A program made the position numbers and the translations under genes. A stretch of 47,893 nt of DNA from contig NZ_QKYN01000026.1 of NCBI RefSeq assembly GCF_003258295.1, forward strand, positions 1-47,893. The letters are read 5' to 3'. Each line of letters begins with the position of its first letter. Position 1 is the stretch's first letter. This stretch comes from Streptacidiphilus pinicola (GTDB lineage: Bacteria > Actinomycetota > Actinomycetes > Streptomycetales > Streptomycetaceae). Below the pieces are notes generated by a model, which did no database searches, was not told the origin of the DNA, and saw nothing but the letters and a program-made list of their open reading frames with translations. Of this stretch, positions 25,123-33,487 are shown piece after piece.

Positions 25123-25475
25123 GCCCGGATGGTACGGTTCCCGCCGCCTCCGGACACCCCCGCGTCACTCCCCTAGCAGAGCCGTTCGCACACCGCTGCG
25201 CGAATACCCCGAACGGAGGAACCATCGCCGCTCACCGTGCGTCATTCCGGACGATGCGTCAGTCTCGTCCCAGAACGTGCTCGCGTGTGCCGTCGATGGG
25301 TAGAGAACCGGGTAGGGCGGCGTCGTCCGGGTCCGCAGTTCGGTCCGTAGGCGGACGTCAACGCCACCCCGCGCCCCTGGTCCACCGGCAGCACTGGTGC
25401 GGCGGACGTGGTGCGCTTCTCGTTGCGCGAGGTCACGTACCGATCCTTGACCGTCACGGAAAGGAACGAGTGCTC
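25123..25475. other. Intergenic region between divergent genes, no gene seen
   Basis: The 353 bp between the glycosyltransferase-like gene and the prim-pol gene contain only short ORFs without start signals. It should hold two divergent promoters. No clear -10/-35 pair or strong hairpin stands out. Confidence 0.5.
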
Positions 25476-26129
25476 ATGCGCGGGGTATCAACACTCGTCA
25501 GCAAGGTGAGTCGGCTCCGCTCCCGGGCGCGACTGCTCGGCGCGGCCAGGATCGCTTCTCAGGGGTGGGGTTGGCCGGTGCTGCCCGGCGTCGGCCTGGA
25601 CGCGGAGGGCGCGTGCCGCTGCCCTCGGCCCGAATGCGTGATTCCCGGGGTCCATCCGCACGACCCCAAGCTGCTCGCGGCGACCACGGACGCCCGCATG
25701 ATCCGCTGGTGGTGGTCGCGCCGTCCGCAGGCGCCGGTCATCGTCGCGACGGGCACCCACGTCTGCGCGCTCAGCCTGCCCGCCGAGGCGGGCGCGCGGG
25801 TGCTGGACTACTTCGACGCGCTCCGCGTCCCGACCGGCCCGGTGATCACGACGCCGACGCGTTACGTGCTGCTCGTCGCGCCCTACTCGTTCCCCGAGCT
25901 CGCCGAGCTCCTGGAGACCCAGGACTGGGTGCCCACCAGCCTGCGTTACCACGGCCCCGGCGGTTACGTCGTGCTGCCGCCCTCGCGCACCTCGACGGGC
26001 GCGCTGCGCTGGGTCCGCCGGCCGGCGTCCACGCGCCGGACGCCGTGGCTGCCTGTGGTGGGTGATCTGGTGGAGGCGCTGGTCGCGGCCAGCGTGGCTG
26101 CGCCGGATGGAGCAACTCTCGCGCCCTGA
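25476..26129 (+). CDS. Bifunctional DNA primase/polymerase-like (prim-pol) protein
   Basis: 217 residues resembling a conserved streptomycete protein with the prim-pol N-terminal fold: AARIASQGWGWPVLPGV, then a Cys-rich CRCPRPECVIPG (possible zinc knuckle), HPHDPKLLAATTDARMIRWWW, and VLPPSRTSTGALRWVR. Replicative prim-pol proteins need an hDhD-type catalytic motif; I see none, so this may be a non-catalytic relative. The ATG at 25476 follows GGAAAGGA; a GTG two codons earlier (25470) is an alternative. It converges with the SEC-C protein gene. Confidence 0.8.
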   Translation: MRGVSTLVSKVSRLRSRARLLGAARIASQGWGWPVLPGVGLDAEGACRCPRPECVIPGVHPHDPKLLAATTDARMIRWWWSRRPQAPVIVATGTHVCALSLPAEAGARVLDYFDALRVPTGPVITTPTRYVLLVAPYSFPELAELLETQDWVPTSLRYHGPGGYVVLPPSRTSTGALRWVRRPASTRRTPWLPVVGDLVEALVAASVAAPDGATLAP

Positions 26130-26134
26130 TGGGT

Positions 26135-26215
26135 TGTTCAACCCGTAACAAGACAAAGGCCCGGCCGCTGGCGACGGGGGATGCACCAGCGACCGGGCTG
26201 TTCAAACCGTAACAA
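26135..26215. repeat. 17-nt direct repeats flanking a hairpin
   Basis: TGTTCAACCCGTAACAA (26135-26151) recurs at 26199-26215 with one mismatch. Between them, 26158-26171 and 26186-26199 form a 14-bp hairpin with one mismatch that becomes a G-U pair on the minus strand. On the minus strand a CTTTGTCTTGTT tail follows it. The hairpin is a plausible terminator for the SEC-C gene. The repeats are AT-rich for this genome and not explained by termination. Confidence 0.6.
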
Positions 26216-26337
26216 ACTCTGGCTCCCAAGCAAATTCCCTGAGGGCGTCAGTTTGTGCGGAATTATCGACTCCAGCGCCCCAATGTGACCGAGATCACTG
26301 GCTATGCGGTGCGCCGAATGCCGAAAGTGAGAGCAAT

Positions 26338-27312
26338 TCAGCTCAGCGTCACCTGGCGGCTGGTGAGGGAGGCGCGCGCCTTGCGCTGTTCCGGGGTCAG
26401 CGGCTCGGTGACGGCCAGCGCGGCGGCGAGTCGCTCCGCGAATTCCGCGGCGGGCTTCTCCACGTCCGCGGCGGTGACCGACTGCGGCAGGTCCCACACC
26501 GGCACGACCAGACCGTGCGCCCGGAACGAGCCGACCAGCTTGGTGCCCTCCCCGAGGGACGCCTCACCGGCCGCGGCGAGCCGCGCGAGCGCGTCCAGCA
26601 GGTGCTCCTCCTCGTGCGGCATCACCCAGCGCAGGTGGTTGCGGTCCGGCGCGGCGCACCAGTAGGCCTGCGACACCGAGTCCAGCTTGGCGGTCGGGAT
26701 GATCGCGGCGTTGGCCTGCTCCAGCGAGGCGGCGACCTCACCGGTCGCGTTCGCCGCGTCCTCCAGCCAGAACTCGAAACCGGTGTGCACGTCCGGCTCG
26801 AACGCGGCGTCGAGATCCAGCAGCTCCTGCAGGCGCGGTCCACCGGGCGCGGGCCGGCGCGGCGGCACCGGGTTGCCCGGCGCGGTGGCCAGCGCCTGGA
26901 CCAGCGCGTCCGCGAGGTCCCGGCTCAGGTCGCCGGAGGAGGTCTGCGTCTGCAGCCCCAGCAGCACGGCGCCGTCCTGGCGGCGCATGGCCGGCCAGGC
27001 CATCGGGAGCACCGTGGCCAGCGTGACCGACGGGACGTCACCCTCGGCCTCGGCCAGCGTCTCCGGCTTCACCGTCAGCGACGCGGTCGCGGCGGGCACC
27101 AGCTCGCGCAGGGCGACCCAGTCGCCCTCGCCCGGCAGTCCCTCGAACGGCCGCTGCACCAGCTCCGCGACCGCGTGGGCGGCCTCCCGCCCGTGGCACG
27201 CCTTGTAACGACGCCCGGACCCGCACGGACATGCTTCCCGCGCGCCGACGACGGGCACCGGCCCGTCGCTCACGACGGCGGCGGACCGGAGGGGGGCCTT
27301 CTTCTTGGCCAT
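26338..27312 (-). CDS. SEC-C motif protein, DUF5926 type
   Basis: 324 residues. The N-terminus MAKKKAP is basic. A SEC-C zinc motif CPCGSGRRYKACHG places Cys28, Cys30, Cys39 and His40 as ligands, as at the end of SecA. The remaining 280 residues are a conserved actinobacterial domain of unknown function with APDRNHLRWVMPHEEEHLL. The cellular role is unknown; the zinc motif may mediate protein or ribosome binding. The ATG at 27312 fits the family N-terminus. It converges with the prim-pol gene. Confidence 0.88.
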   Translation of the reverse strand: MAKKKAPLRSAAVVSDGPVPVVGAREACPCGSGRRYKACHGREAAHAVAELVQRPFEGLPGEGDWVALRELVPAATASLTVKPETLAEAEGDVPSVTLATVLPMAWPAMRRQDGAVLLGLQTQTSSGDLSRDLADALVQALATAPGNPVPPRRPAPGGPRLQELLDLDAAFEPDVHTGFEFWLEDAANATGEVAASLEQANAAIIPTAKLDSVSQAYWCAAPDRNHLRWVMPHEEEHLLDALARLAAAGEASLGEGTKLVGSFRAHGLVVPVWDLPQSVTAADVEKPAAEFAERLAAALAVTEPLTPEQRKARASLTSRQVTLS

Positions 27313-27397
27313 GGTGCGTACTCCCGATGGAACGGAACCTGGACGGGAACGGAGTTCCCTTCGGGAGAGCCTAGAGGTGTGCGGGTACGGCTCGCTC

Positions 27398-27892
27398 CTA
27401 GCTCGCTGCCGCAGCCGGCGGTTCCTCCCGGCGGGCGTGGCGGGCGCGGATGCGGAGGACCGCCCAGACGGTGACCTCGCCCGGCGAGTCGTCGCGGACG
27501 CCCCACTCGGAGGCCAGTTGGCCGACGATGCCCAGCCCGCGGCCGCCCTTCGACGTCAGCGACGGGTTGCCGCGTCTCGGCCGCGTCGGGCCGCCACCGT
27601 CCGTCACTTCGACCGTCAGCAGACCGTCGCTGTGCAACTCCCAGCCCACCAGGACTTCTTCACCCTCCTGTGCGACGACCCGCTCCCGCTCCAGCGGGCG
27701 CGCGTGCCGACAGGCGTTGCTCAGCAGTTCCGACAGGATCAGCACCGCGTCGTCTATCACGGGCTCCGGGACCAGGTGTTCACCGAGGTCCTCCCGCAGC
27801 CTTCGTCGCGCGGCACGCACACTCTCCGGACCATGAGGTACAGCCATGGTCAAGGAAGAAGTCGGCACCTCATGCGCCACCACCACGGCCAC
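27398..27892 (-). CDS. Anti-sigma-type ATP-binding protein (HATPase_c), second copy
   Basis: 164 residues of the single-domain GHKL ATPase type frequent in streptomycetes. The N box is LILSELLSNACRHA, G1 is TDGGGPT, and G2 is KGGRGLGIVGQLA. The start chosen is the GTG at 27892, because AAGGAGGAG ends eight bases upstream; ATG 27847 lacks an RBS. Residues before SVRAARRRLRE would then be a short flexible tail. The likely role is binding or phosphorylating a regulator. It precedes the SEC-C gene by 85 bp on the same strand. Confidence 0.83.
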   Translation of the reverse strand: MAVVVAHEVPTSSLTMAVPHGPESVRAARRRLREDLGEHLVPEPVIDDAVLILSELLSNACRHARPLERERVVAQEGEEVLVGWELHSDGLLTVEVTDGGGPTRPRRGNPSLTSKGGRGLGIVGQLASEWGVRDDSPGEVTVWAVLRIRARHARREEPPAAAAS

Positions 27893-28159
27893 CCCCGGAC
27901 CTCCTCCTTCGTCTTGCGCCAGGGTGTGAATGCCCGGTGCGGGCAAGTCGAAAACGGAAAACAAGGCAACCCTGCGGGCTTTCCAGGAGCTCGCGACGGG
28001 CGCGAGGAGCGCATTTCACGGCGCGTGACGAACGGGCTACGCTGCGCATTCGGAATACGTTCCGTAATCGCGATCCGGCCACGATCCAGAGGAATTTCCA
28101 GCCATTCCGGACAAGCCGATCGGGCCACTGGCCGGAATGAACCCCATCACTCGCTCCGA

Positions 28160-28993
28160 CTATCGTCCGAGCTGGTCCAGCACCCGCCGCGGGTGGTTGG
28201 TGATGATCGTGTCGACGCCCAACCGCAGGCAGAGCTCGACGTCCTCCGGCGTGTCCACCGTCCACACGTGGACCCGGTGGCCGGCACGGTGCAGCGCCGC
28301 GACGTAGCCGGGGTTGGCGCGGATCAGGTCGATGCCGGGGCCGGCGATCCGGGCGCCGTACGGGAGGGCGCCGTCCCGCAGCCACGGCAGGACGCGCTCC
28401 ATCAGGAAGACCGTGGGCAGCTCGGGAGCCATCTGCCGGATCCGCTTCAGCGACAGCTGAGAGAAGCTCATCACGCGCACCGGTGAGGGGCCGTCAGCCC
28501 GGTTCGGCAGCAGGTCGAACCGGCGCAGCAGCTCCAGCAGGCGCTTCTCGACCAGGCCCGCGTAGCGGGTGGGGTGCTTGGTCTCGATGGCCAGCTCGAC
28601 GCGGCGGCCGGCGTCGGCGTGCAGTTCGAGCAGGCGCTCCAGCGTCAGCACCCTGGTGTGCTCCGGCGAGGCCCAGTCGGCCTCCTCCGGCGCGTCCGAG
28701 CCGTTCGCCTTCCAGCCGCCGAAGTCCAGCTCGGACAGCTGGGCCAGCTCCAGGGTGGAGACGACGCCGCGGCCGTTCGAGGTCCGGTTGACGGTGCGGT
28801 CGTGGACGCACACGAGATGGCCGTCGGCGGTCAGCCGGACGTCGCACTCGAGCCCGTCCGCGCCCTGCTCCAGCGCCAGCTGGTAGGCGGCGAGGGTGTG
28901 TTCGGCGAAGGTCCCGGAGGCACCGCGGTGCGCGATGACCCGCGTCTGCGCGCGGTTCGGGACGAGGGTGCGGGGGTTGGGCTGGCTGTGCAC
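28160..28993 (-). CDS. Glycerophosphodiester phosphodiesterase
   Basis: 277-residue TIM-barrel GDPD, hydrolysing glycerophosphodiesters to glycerol-3-phosphate and an alcohol. Signature residues are in VIAHRGASGTFAEHT (catalytic His and Arg), LECDVRLT (metal Glu and Asp) and VCVHD (second catalytic His). ETKHP and VWTVD are the later metal/phosphate-site segments. There is no signal peptide, so it is cytosolic. The GTG at 28993 is chosen because TAAGGT ends seven bases upstream, giving a leaderless start; GTG 29002 is an in-frame alternative. Confidence 0.92.
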   Translation of the reverse strand: MHSQPNPRTLVPNRAQTRVIAHRGASGTFAEHTLAAYQLALEQGADGLECDVRLTADGHLVCVHDRTVNRTSNGRGVVSTLELAQLSELDFGGWKANGSDAPEEADWASPEHTRVLTLERLLELHADAGRRVELAIETKHPTRYAGLVEKRLLELLRRFDLLPNRADGPSPVRVMSFSQLSLKRIRQMAPELPTVFLMERVLPWLRDGALPYGARIAGPGIDLIRANPGYVAALHRAGHRVHVWTVDTPEDVELCLRLGVDTIITNHPRRVLDQLGR

Positions 28994-29000
28994 GTCACCC

Positions 29001-29006
29001 ACCTTA
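29001..29006 (-). promoter_or_regulatory. -10 element for leaderless GDPD transcript
   Basis: TAAGGT on the minus strand ends seven bases before the GTG at 28993, with no Shine-Dalgarno between them. Confidence 0.4.
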
Positions 29007-29092
29007 GGCGGCGTGCGTGTCTTCCGGATGAACGGGCCTCCGCGCCGTCCGGACCCGCCGTCCGGCCCTCGCCGCCCCTCGTCCCCGGAGGC

Positions 29093-30490
29093 CTACGCGT
29101 CCGCCTGCGCGCTTGCCTGTGCGTCCGCCTGCGCGCCGCGCCTGCGCAGCAGCGGCGTGAGCGCGAGCGTCACCCCGCCCGCGATGAGGAAGGAGAAGAC
29201 CGAGGCCGAGGTCCACGAGGTGGGGTGGATGTGGGTGTACTTCTGCGCGTCGGCCCAGAAGCCGGTCCACCAGCCGTAGGGCAGCGTCGCCGGGTTGATC
29301 AGCTCGTACAGCACGAAGCCCAGCGCCCACGGCAGCAGCATCAGCCAGCGGGTCGGCGCATCCGCGCTCATGTCCCAGCCGTCCTTGCCGGCGCCGAGGA
29401 AGAAGTCGACCGCCAGCACCGCGAGCAGCGGCACGAAGAAGGCGCCGATCAGGCCCAGGAACGCGTAGTAGGTGTTGGTGAAGCCGTCGATCGAGAGCGC
29501 GGCCGCCGTCACGACCGCGCCGATGCCGAGGGTCAGCAGGCGCCGGTCCACCCGCGGGAACAGGTTGTGGATCGACATCGCGGTCGAGTACACGTTCGCG
29601 AAGGACTGGTCGGCCTCACGCAGCACCAGCACCAGGAAGAAGAGCCAGCCGGCGGTCAGCCCGGTGAAGGTGGAGAAGATCTTGTTGGGGTCGCCGCCCA
29701 CCTGGGTCAGCGCGATGGCGCCGACGACGTAGCACCAGACCTGCGCCACCGTGTAGCCGGTGAAGGTGCCCCAGAAGGAGCCCTTGCCGCTGCGCGAGTG
29801 GCGCGTGTAGTCGGCGGCCAGCGGCACGAAGGAGATGGAGACCGCGACGACGTAGTCCGTGGCCTGCAGGAAGCCGTTCCAGTTGCCGCCGCCGGGGTTG
29901 GTCACGCCGTGCCGGGCCAGCTGCACGGTGAAGTACAGCATCGAGACGCCGACCGCGATCGCCACGTAGCGGCGCAGCGCCGCGATCGAGCCGAGCGGCC
30001 AGATGGTCATCGTGGTGGTCAGCAGCCCGGCCAGCACGACGTAGACCCAGCGCGGGATGCCGCCGTACAGCGCCTGCGCGCCCTGTGTGATCACGATCAG
30101 CTCGTAGACGCCCCAGCCGATGCACTGGAGGATGTTCAGCACGGTCGGGAGGTAGGAGAGCCGCGTGCCGAAGAGGCCGCGCAGCACCGCCATCGCGGGC
30201 GCGCCGGTCCGTGCGCCGATCAGCGCGGCGAGGGCGAGCATCAGCGTGCCGACGACGGTGCCGACCACGATCGCGGTGATCGAGGCGGCCAGCGCCAGGT
30301 TCTTGCCCTCGGCGTTCACCATCACCGTCGCGGCGCTGGAGAACCCGATCAGGCTGACGCCGAGGTTGGCCCAGAACGCCGCCTGGTCCCGGAAGCCCAG
30401 GGTGCGCGGGGGTCTGGTGTCGAGGACGAGCGGTGCCTCGGCGCGTGTGTCGGTGGACGCCTCGGTGGCGTCGTTCAAGGTCGCGGACAT
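29093..30490 (-). CDS. cytX: NCS1-family transporter under TPP control, CytX-type HMP permease
   Basis: 465-residue membrane protein with about twelve helices of the cytosine/purine/thiamine permease family. The first helix region reads FWANLGVSLIGFSSAATVM, and helix-6 region SFVPLAADYTRHSRSGKG is a family signature. A TPP riboswitch lies directly upstream on the same strand. From established work, TPP-regulated NCS1 permeases (CytX) import the thiamine precursor hydroxymethylpyrimidine, so this is the inferred substrate instead of cytosine. The ATG at 30490 lies just after the aptamer. The C-terminus ends in a curious Ala/Gln/Asp repeat (AQADAQASAQADA). Confidence 0.9.
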   Translation of the reverse strand: MSATLNDATEASTDTRAEAPLVLDTRPPRTLGFRDQAAFWANLGVSLIGFSSAATVMVNAEGKNLALAASITAIVVGTVVGTLMLALAALIGARTGAPAMAVLRGLFGTRLSYLPTVLNILQCIGWGVYELIVITQGAQALYGGIPRWVYVVLAGLLTTTMTIWPLGSIAALRRYVAIAVGVSMLYFTVQLARHGVTNPGGGNWNGFLQATDYVVAVSISFVPLAADYTRHSRSGKGSFWGTFTGYTVAQVWCYVVGAIALTQVGGDPNKIFSTFTGLTAGWLFFLVLVLREADQSFANVYSTAMSIHNLFPRVDRRLLTLGIGAVVTAAALSIDGFTNTYYAFLGLIGAFFVPLLAVLAVDFFLGAGKDGWDMSADAPTRWLMLLPWALGFVLYELINPATLPYGWWTGFWADAQKYTHIHPTSWTSASVFSFLIAGGVTLALTPLLRRRGAQADAQASAQADA

Positions 30491-30500
30491 GGCCGTCTAC

Positions 30501-30605
30501 AGAGCTCCCTACGCCGGCATTACCCGGTCAGGTTCAGGCGGTCGGCTGCCCTGCCGCGTGTGCGGCTTGCTGCCCTCTCAGCCCGGAGTGAGGTCCGAGC
30601 TCCCG
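30501..30605 (-). promoter_or_regulatory. TPP riboswitch (THI element)
   Basis: On the minus strand the conserved blocks appear in order: CTGAGA (30576-30581), a variable P3 stem rich in GC, GAACCTGA (30528-30535), then CCGGGTAATGCCGGCGTAGGGA. The outer P1 stem uses GAGCTC on both sides. The aptamer ends about 11 bases before the transporter ATG, and GGGAG at its 3' edge is the only RBS-like sequence, so ligand binding probably blocks translation. Confidence 0.95.
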
Positions 30606-30789
30606 CGCATATGATGCGTGTGTTCGACGGCATGGTAAGCCGTCATTCCGGTTCGGCCAAGACCATCGCCGCAGCTTGGACGTCGGAGCGGGTCCGAATC
30701 GGGTGCCGTGCCCACGGCTGGGACTTACGATGCCCCGACAACCTGTGCGGAATGCTAGGGACGTTGGTCCCTCAACAAGGAGGTCGTTC

Positions 30790-32478
30790 GTGAGCACCGA
30801 GCACGAGGGCGCGCCCGAGGGGACGCAGTCCCCTGCCCCCGCTGCGGTTCCGGCGGACAGCACGGATCGTCCGGCGGAGCAGACGCCCACGAGCAGCCCT
30901 GTCGAGCCCCCGGCCGACCCCGAGCTGGCCGGCTACCCGGCACCCACGTCGGCCGCGCCCGCGGCTCCCGCCGCCCCGGCCGACGCGGCGCCGGTGGCGC
31001 CGGTGAGCGACAGCGCGCCGACGCAGCAGCTGCCCGAGCCTCCCGTCCCGCCGTTCCAGCCCCCGGCGCCTCCCGCTGCTGCTCCCGCCACGCCGGCCTA
31101 CGCCGCGACGCCCGCGCAGCCCTCGCACGCCGAGGCCCCGACGGCGCAGCTGCCCACCGAGCCGCCCACGGTCGCGGCGCCGCAGGCGCCCGCCCAGCCG
31201 TACGGCGCCCCACAGGTGCCGCCGGTCCCCCCGACCCCGCCGACCGCCAACGGCGGCGGCACGTTCGGCGGCGGTGCGTTCGGCGGCCAGCCGCCGTACG
31301 GCGGCTCGGCCCCCTACGGCGTGTACGGCGCGGGTACGCCGTACGAGAAGCCCAAGGGCAGCCGTCGTGGCGCGTTCATCTCCGTGCTCGCCGCGACCGC
31401 GATCCTCGCGGGCGGCCTCGGTGGCGGGCTCGGCGCCTGGCTCGAGAGCCGCAACTCCGGTGGCGCCGACGCCAGCACCACCGTCTCCAGCTCCACCGAC
31501 CCGAAGGCGCTCAGCCGTGCGCCCGGCTCGATCGCCGCGATCGCGGCGAAGGCGCTGCCCAGCGTCGTCACCATCGAGGCGAGCGGCTCCTCGGAGTCCG
31601 GCACCGGCACCGGGTTCGTCTTCGACACCCAGGGCCACATCCTGACCAACAACCACGTCGTCGCGCCCTCACTGGGCGGTGGCAAGCTGACGGTGAAGTT
31701 CGCCGACGGGTCCAGCTACGGCGCCTCCGTCGTCGGGCGCGCCCAGGGTTACGACGTCGCGGTGATCAAGCTCGACACCACCCCGAAGGAGCAGCTGGTC
31801 CCGCTCCCGCTGGGCGACTCGGACGCGGTCCAGGTCGGCGACACCACGATCGCCATCGGCGCGCCCTTCGGGCTCTCCGGCACGGTCACCTCGGGCATCG
31901 TCAGCGCCAAGAACCGCCCGGTCGCCTCCGGCGACCAGACCGGCGCGCAGACGTCCTACATGAACGCCCTGCAGACGGACGCCTCCATCAACCCGGGCAA
32001 CTCGGGCGGCCCGCTGATGAACGGGGAGGGCCAGGTCATCGGCATCGACTCGGCGATCCAGTCCTCCGGCCAGTCCACGGGCGGCGGCCAGTCCGGCAGC
32101 ATCGGGCTCGGCTTCGCCATCCCGATCAACCAGGCGCACTGGGTGGCCGAGCAGCTGATCAAGACCGGCGTCCCGGTCTACCCGATCATCGGCATCCTTC
32201 GCGACGACAGCTTCACCGGTGACGGCGCGCGCATCAACAGCACCTCCGTCCAGGGCACCCCGCCGGTCACCCCGGGCGGCCCGGCCGACAAGGCCGGCCT
32301 GAAGCCGGGCGACGTCATCACCGCGCTCGACGGCGTCATCATCGACTCCGGCCCGACCCTGGTCAGCGAGATCTGGGCCCACCACCCGGGCGACAAGATC
32401 TCCGTCACCTTCACCCGCAACGGCCAGACCCACACCACCACCCTCACGCTTGGCTCCCGCAGCGGTGACAACCAGTAA
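30790..32478 (+). CDS. HtrA/DegP-type membrane-anchored serine protease
   Basis: 562 residues. About 185 N-terminal residues are Pro/Ala-rich, with a Gly/Tyr patch at the end, and presumably cytoplasmic and disordered. A transmembrane helix lies at about 194-216. The trypsin-like domain (about 245-430) has catalytic His289 (TNNHVV), Asp322 (GYDVAVI) and Ser405 (NPGNSGGPL). A C-terminal PDZ domain (about 470-555) follows. Role: extracytoplasmic protein quality control. The GTG start at 30790 is supported by AAGGAGG at 7 bases. A possible -10, TACGAT, lies at 30726-30731. Confidence 0.93.
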   Translation: MSTEHEGAPEGTQSPAPAAVPADSTDRPAEQTPTSSPVEPPADPELAGYPAPTSAAPAAPAAPADAAPVAPVSDSAPTQQLPEPPVPPFQPPAPPAAAPATPAYAATPAQPSHAEAPTAQLPTEPPTVAAPQAPAQPYGAPQVPPVPPTPPTANGGGTFGGGAFGGQPPYGGSAPYGVYGAGTPYEKPKGSRRGAFISVLAATAILAGGLGGGLGAWLESRNSGGADASTTVSSSTDPKALSRAPGSIAAIAAKALPSVVTIEASGSSESGTGTGFVFDTQGHILTNNHVVAPSLGGGKLTVKFADGSSYGASVVGRAQGYDVAVIKLDTTPKEQLVPLPLGDSDAVQVGDTTIAIGAPFGLSGTVTSGIVSAKNRPVASGDQTGAQTSYMNALQTDASINPGNSGGPLMNGEGQVIGIDSAIQSSGQSTGGGQSGSIGLGFAIPINQAHWVAEQLIKTGVPVYPIIGILRDDSFTGDGARINSTSVQGTPPVTPGGPADKAGLKPGDVITALDGVIIDSGPTLVSEIWAHHPGDKISVTFTRNGQTHTTTLTLGSRSGDNQ

Positions 32479-32520
32479 TCACCACCACGCCCGCCCCAAC
32501 TCGTGAGAAGATCCCTGGCG

Positions 32521-32551
32521 TGGACGTGATCGCATACGATCACCCCGTCCA
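32521..32551. terminator. Hairpin between htrA-type gene and tRNA-Ser
   Basis: TGGAC (32521-32525) and GTGATCG (32526-32532) pair with CGATCAC (32537-32543) and GTCCA (32547-32551) around CATA, with CCC bulged. It could terminate the protease transcript or act near the tRNA promoter. Confidence 0.4.
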
Positions 32552-32556
32552 CCCAG

Positions 32557-32643
32557 GGAGTCTTGCCCGAGCGGCCTAAGGGAACGGTCTTGAAAACCGT
32601 CGTGGCTTCACCGCCACCGTGGGTTCAAATCCCACAGACTCCG
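32557..32643 (+). tRNA. tRNA-Ser (UGA)
   Basis: 87-nt class II tRNA. The acceptor stem GGAGTCT/AGACTCC is perfect over 7 bp. The anticodon loop is CTTGAAA with anticodon TGA, reading UCA and related UCN codons. The variable arm is long (GTGGCTTCACCGCCAC), and the T loop is GGGTTCAAATCCC. CCA is not encoded. A strong terminator follows. Confidence 0.97.
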
Positions 32644-32651
32644 CAGTAGAA

Positions 32652-32684
32652 CGGCCCCCGACCAGCAACAACGGTCGGGGGCCG
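32652..32684 (+). terminator. tRNA-Ser(UGA) terminator
   Basis: Perfect 12-bp arms (32652-32663 and 32673-32684) around a 9-nt loop, followed by CTTTGTC. Confidence 0.85.
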
Positions 32685-32995
32685 CTTTGTCATCGATGAT
32701 CCGTGAGTCTGTTGCCCCACGTTTGCGTGCGCTCGGCCAGGGTCATCGATCGCCAACGGTGTCTGCGCCTCGGTATCGAACTACGCCATGCCAGAAATCC
32801 GCCGGGCCCGGTTCGTTTGCCTGGCCCCCGTGGATCAGGTGAATCACCGAACCAGCCCTTGATCTCCCCGGAAGCTTCACCGTCGTGGAACTGAACGACG
32901 CCGGGCACGTGATCAGATGATGTCCCGGGCGATGCCCATCCGCGGACGGATGCATCGCGTAGTGCCGGAGCGGCCGAAGCAGGGAGCGGGAGCGC
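32685..32995. other. Gap after tRNA-Ser with no supported gene
   Basis: About 310 bp between the tRNA terminator and the sigma-factor gene. Both strands carry open frames, but none has an RBS or recognisable motif. GC content is a little lower than in neighbouring genes. Because tRNA-Ser 3' ends are common integration sites, a decayed mobile-element remnant is possible, but I see no integrase motif or copy of the tRNA 3' end. It holds the candidate sigma promoter at 32887-32911. Confidence 0.4.
32887..32911 (+). promoter_or_regulatory. ECF-like promoter upstream of sigma-factor gene
   Basis: GGAAC (32887-32891), a 16-bp spacer and CGTG (32908-32911) match the general ECF sigma layout (GGAAC-N16-CGT). 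It lies 85 bp before the start of the sigma factor gene, consistent with self-activation. This is pattern-based only. Confidence 0.35.
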
Positions 32996-33487
32996 TTGTC
33001 GCCCGAGGAGTTCGACGAGTTCTACGCCGGGAGCTGGTCGCGGCTGGTCGGTCAGCTGTACGTGATGACCGGGGATCTGGCCGAGGCTCAGGACGTGGTC
33101 CAGGAGGCGTACGTGCGTGCCTGGCGGCGGCGGGAGGAGCTGTCCGCGTCCGGGGCGCCGGAGGCGTGGGTCAGGACGGTGGCGTGGCGACTCGCCGTCA
33201 GCCGGTGGCGGCGCGCGCGGAGTTATCTGTCGGCGCTGGTCCGCCACGGCACGCCGAGCGAGGCGGCGGGACCGGACCCGGAGCACGCCGCGCTGGTGGC
33301 GGCACTGCGCAAGATTCCCGAGGAGCAGCGCCGAGTGGTTGTCCTGCACTACCTCTGCGACCTGCCCGTTGCCGAGGTCGCCGAACAGACCGGTGCGCCG
33401 GTCGGTACCGTTAAGGTCCGTCTCGCTCGGGCCCGCGCCTCACTCGCCCGGCACCTGACCGGGGATCTCACGGACCTGAAGGCATGA
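32996..33487 (+). CDS. SigE-family RNA polymerase sigma factor (ECF group)
   Basis: 163 residues, typical of the actinobacterial SigE-family ECF group. Region 2 spans about 5-70, with LAEAQDVVQEAYVRAWRR as the core-binding part. Region 4 spans about 100-155 and includes RRVVVLHYLCDLPVAEVAEQ and the recognition helix PVGTVKVRLARARASL. The start is a TTG at 32996 with GGGAG 9 bases upstream; the protein begins SPEEFDEFYAGSW as relatives do. The downstream membrane protein overlaps by 4 bp (ATGA) and is the likely cognate regulator. Confidence 0.9.
   Translation: MSPEEFDEFYAGSWSRLVGQLYVMTGDLAEAQDVVQEAYVRAWRRREELSASGAPEAWVRTVAWRLAVSRWRRARSYLSALVRHGTPSEAAGPDPEHAALVAALRKIPEEQRRVVVLHYLCDLPVAEVAEQTGAPVGTVKVRLARARASLARHLTGDLTDLKA

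Noticed and set aside
25242-25457. 71-codon minus-strand ORF between the GT-like and prim-pol genes
   Set aside because: No RBS, unusual composition and position in a divergent promoter region.
29093-30490. Cytosine permease (CodB) as the function of the NCS1 transporter
   Set aside because: The TPP riboswitch in front of it points to hydroxymethylpyrimidine uptake; cytosine transport is kept only as a less likely alternative.
32690-33349. 219-codon minus-strand frame after tRNA-Ser, considered as an integrase remnant
   Set aside because: No Arg-His-Arg-Tyr or serine recombinase motif, and most of it is antisense to the sigma-factor gene.
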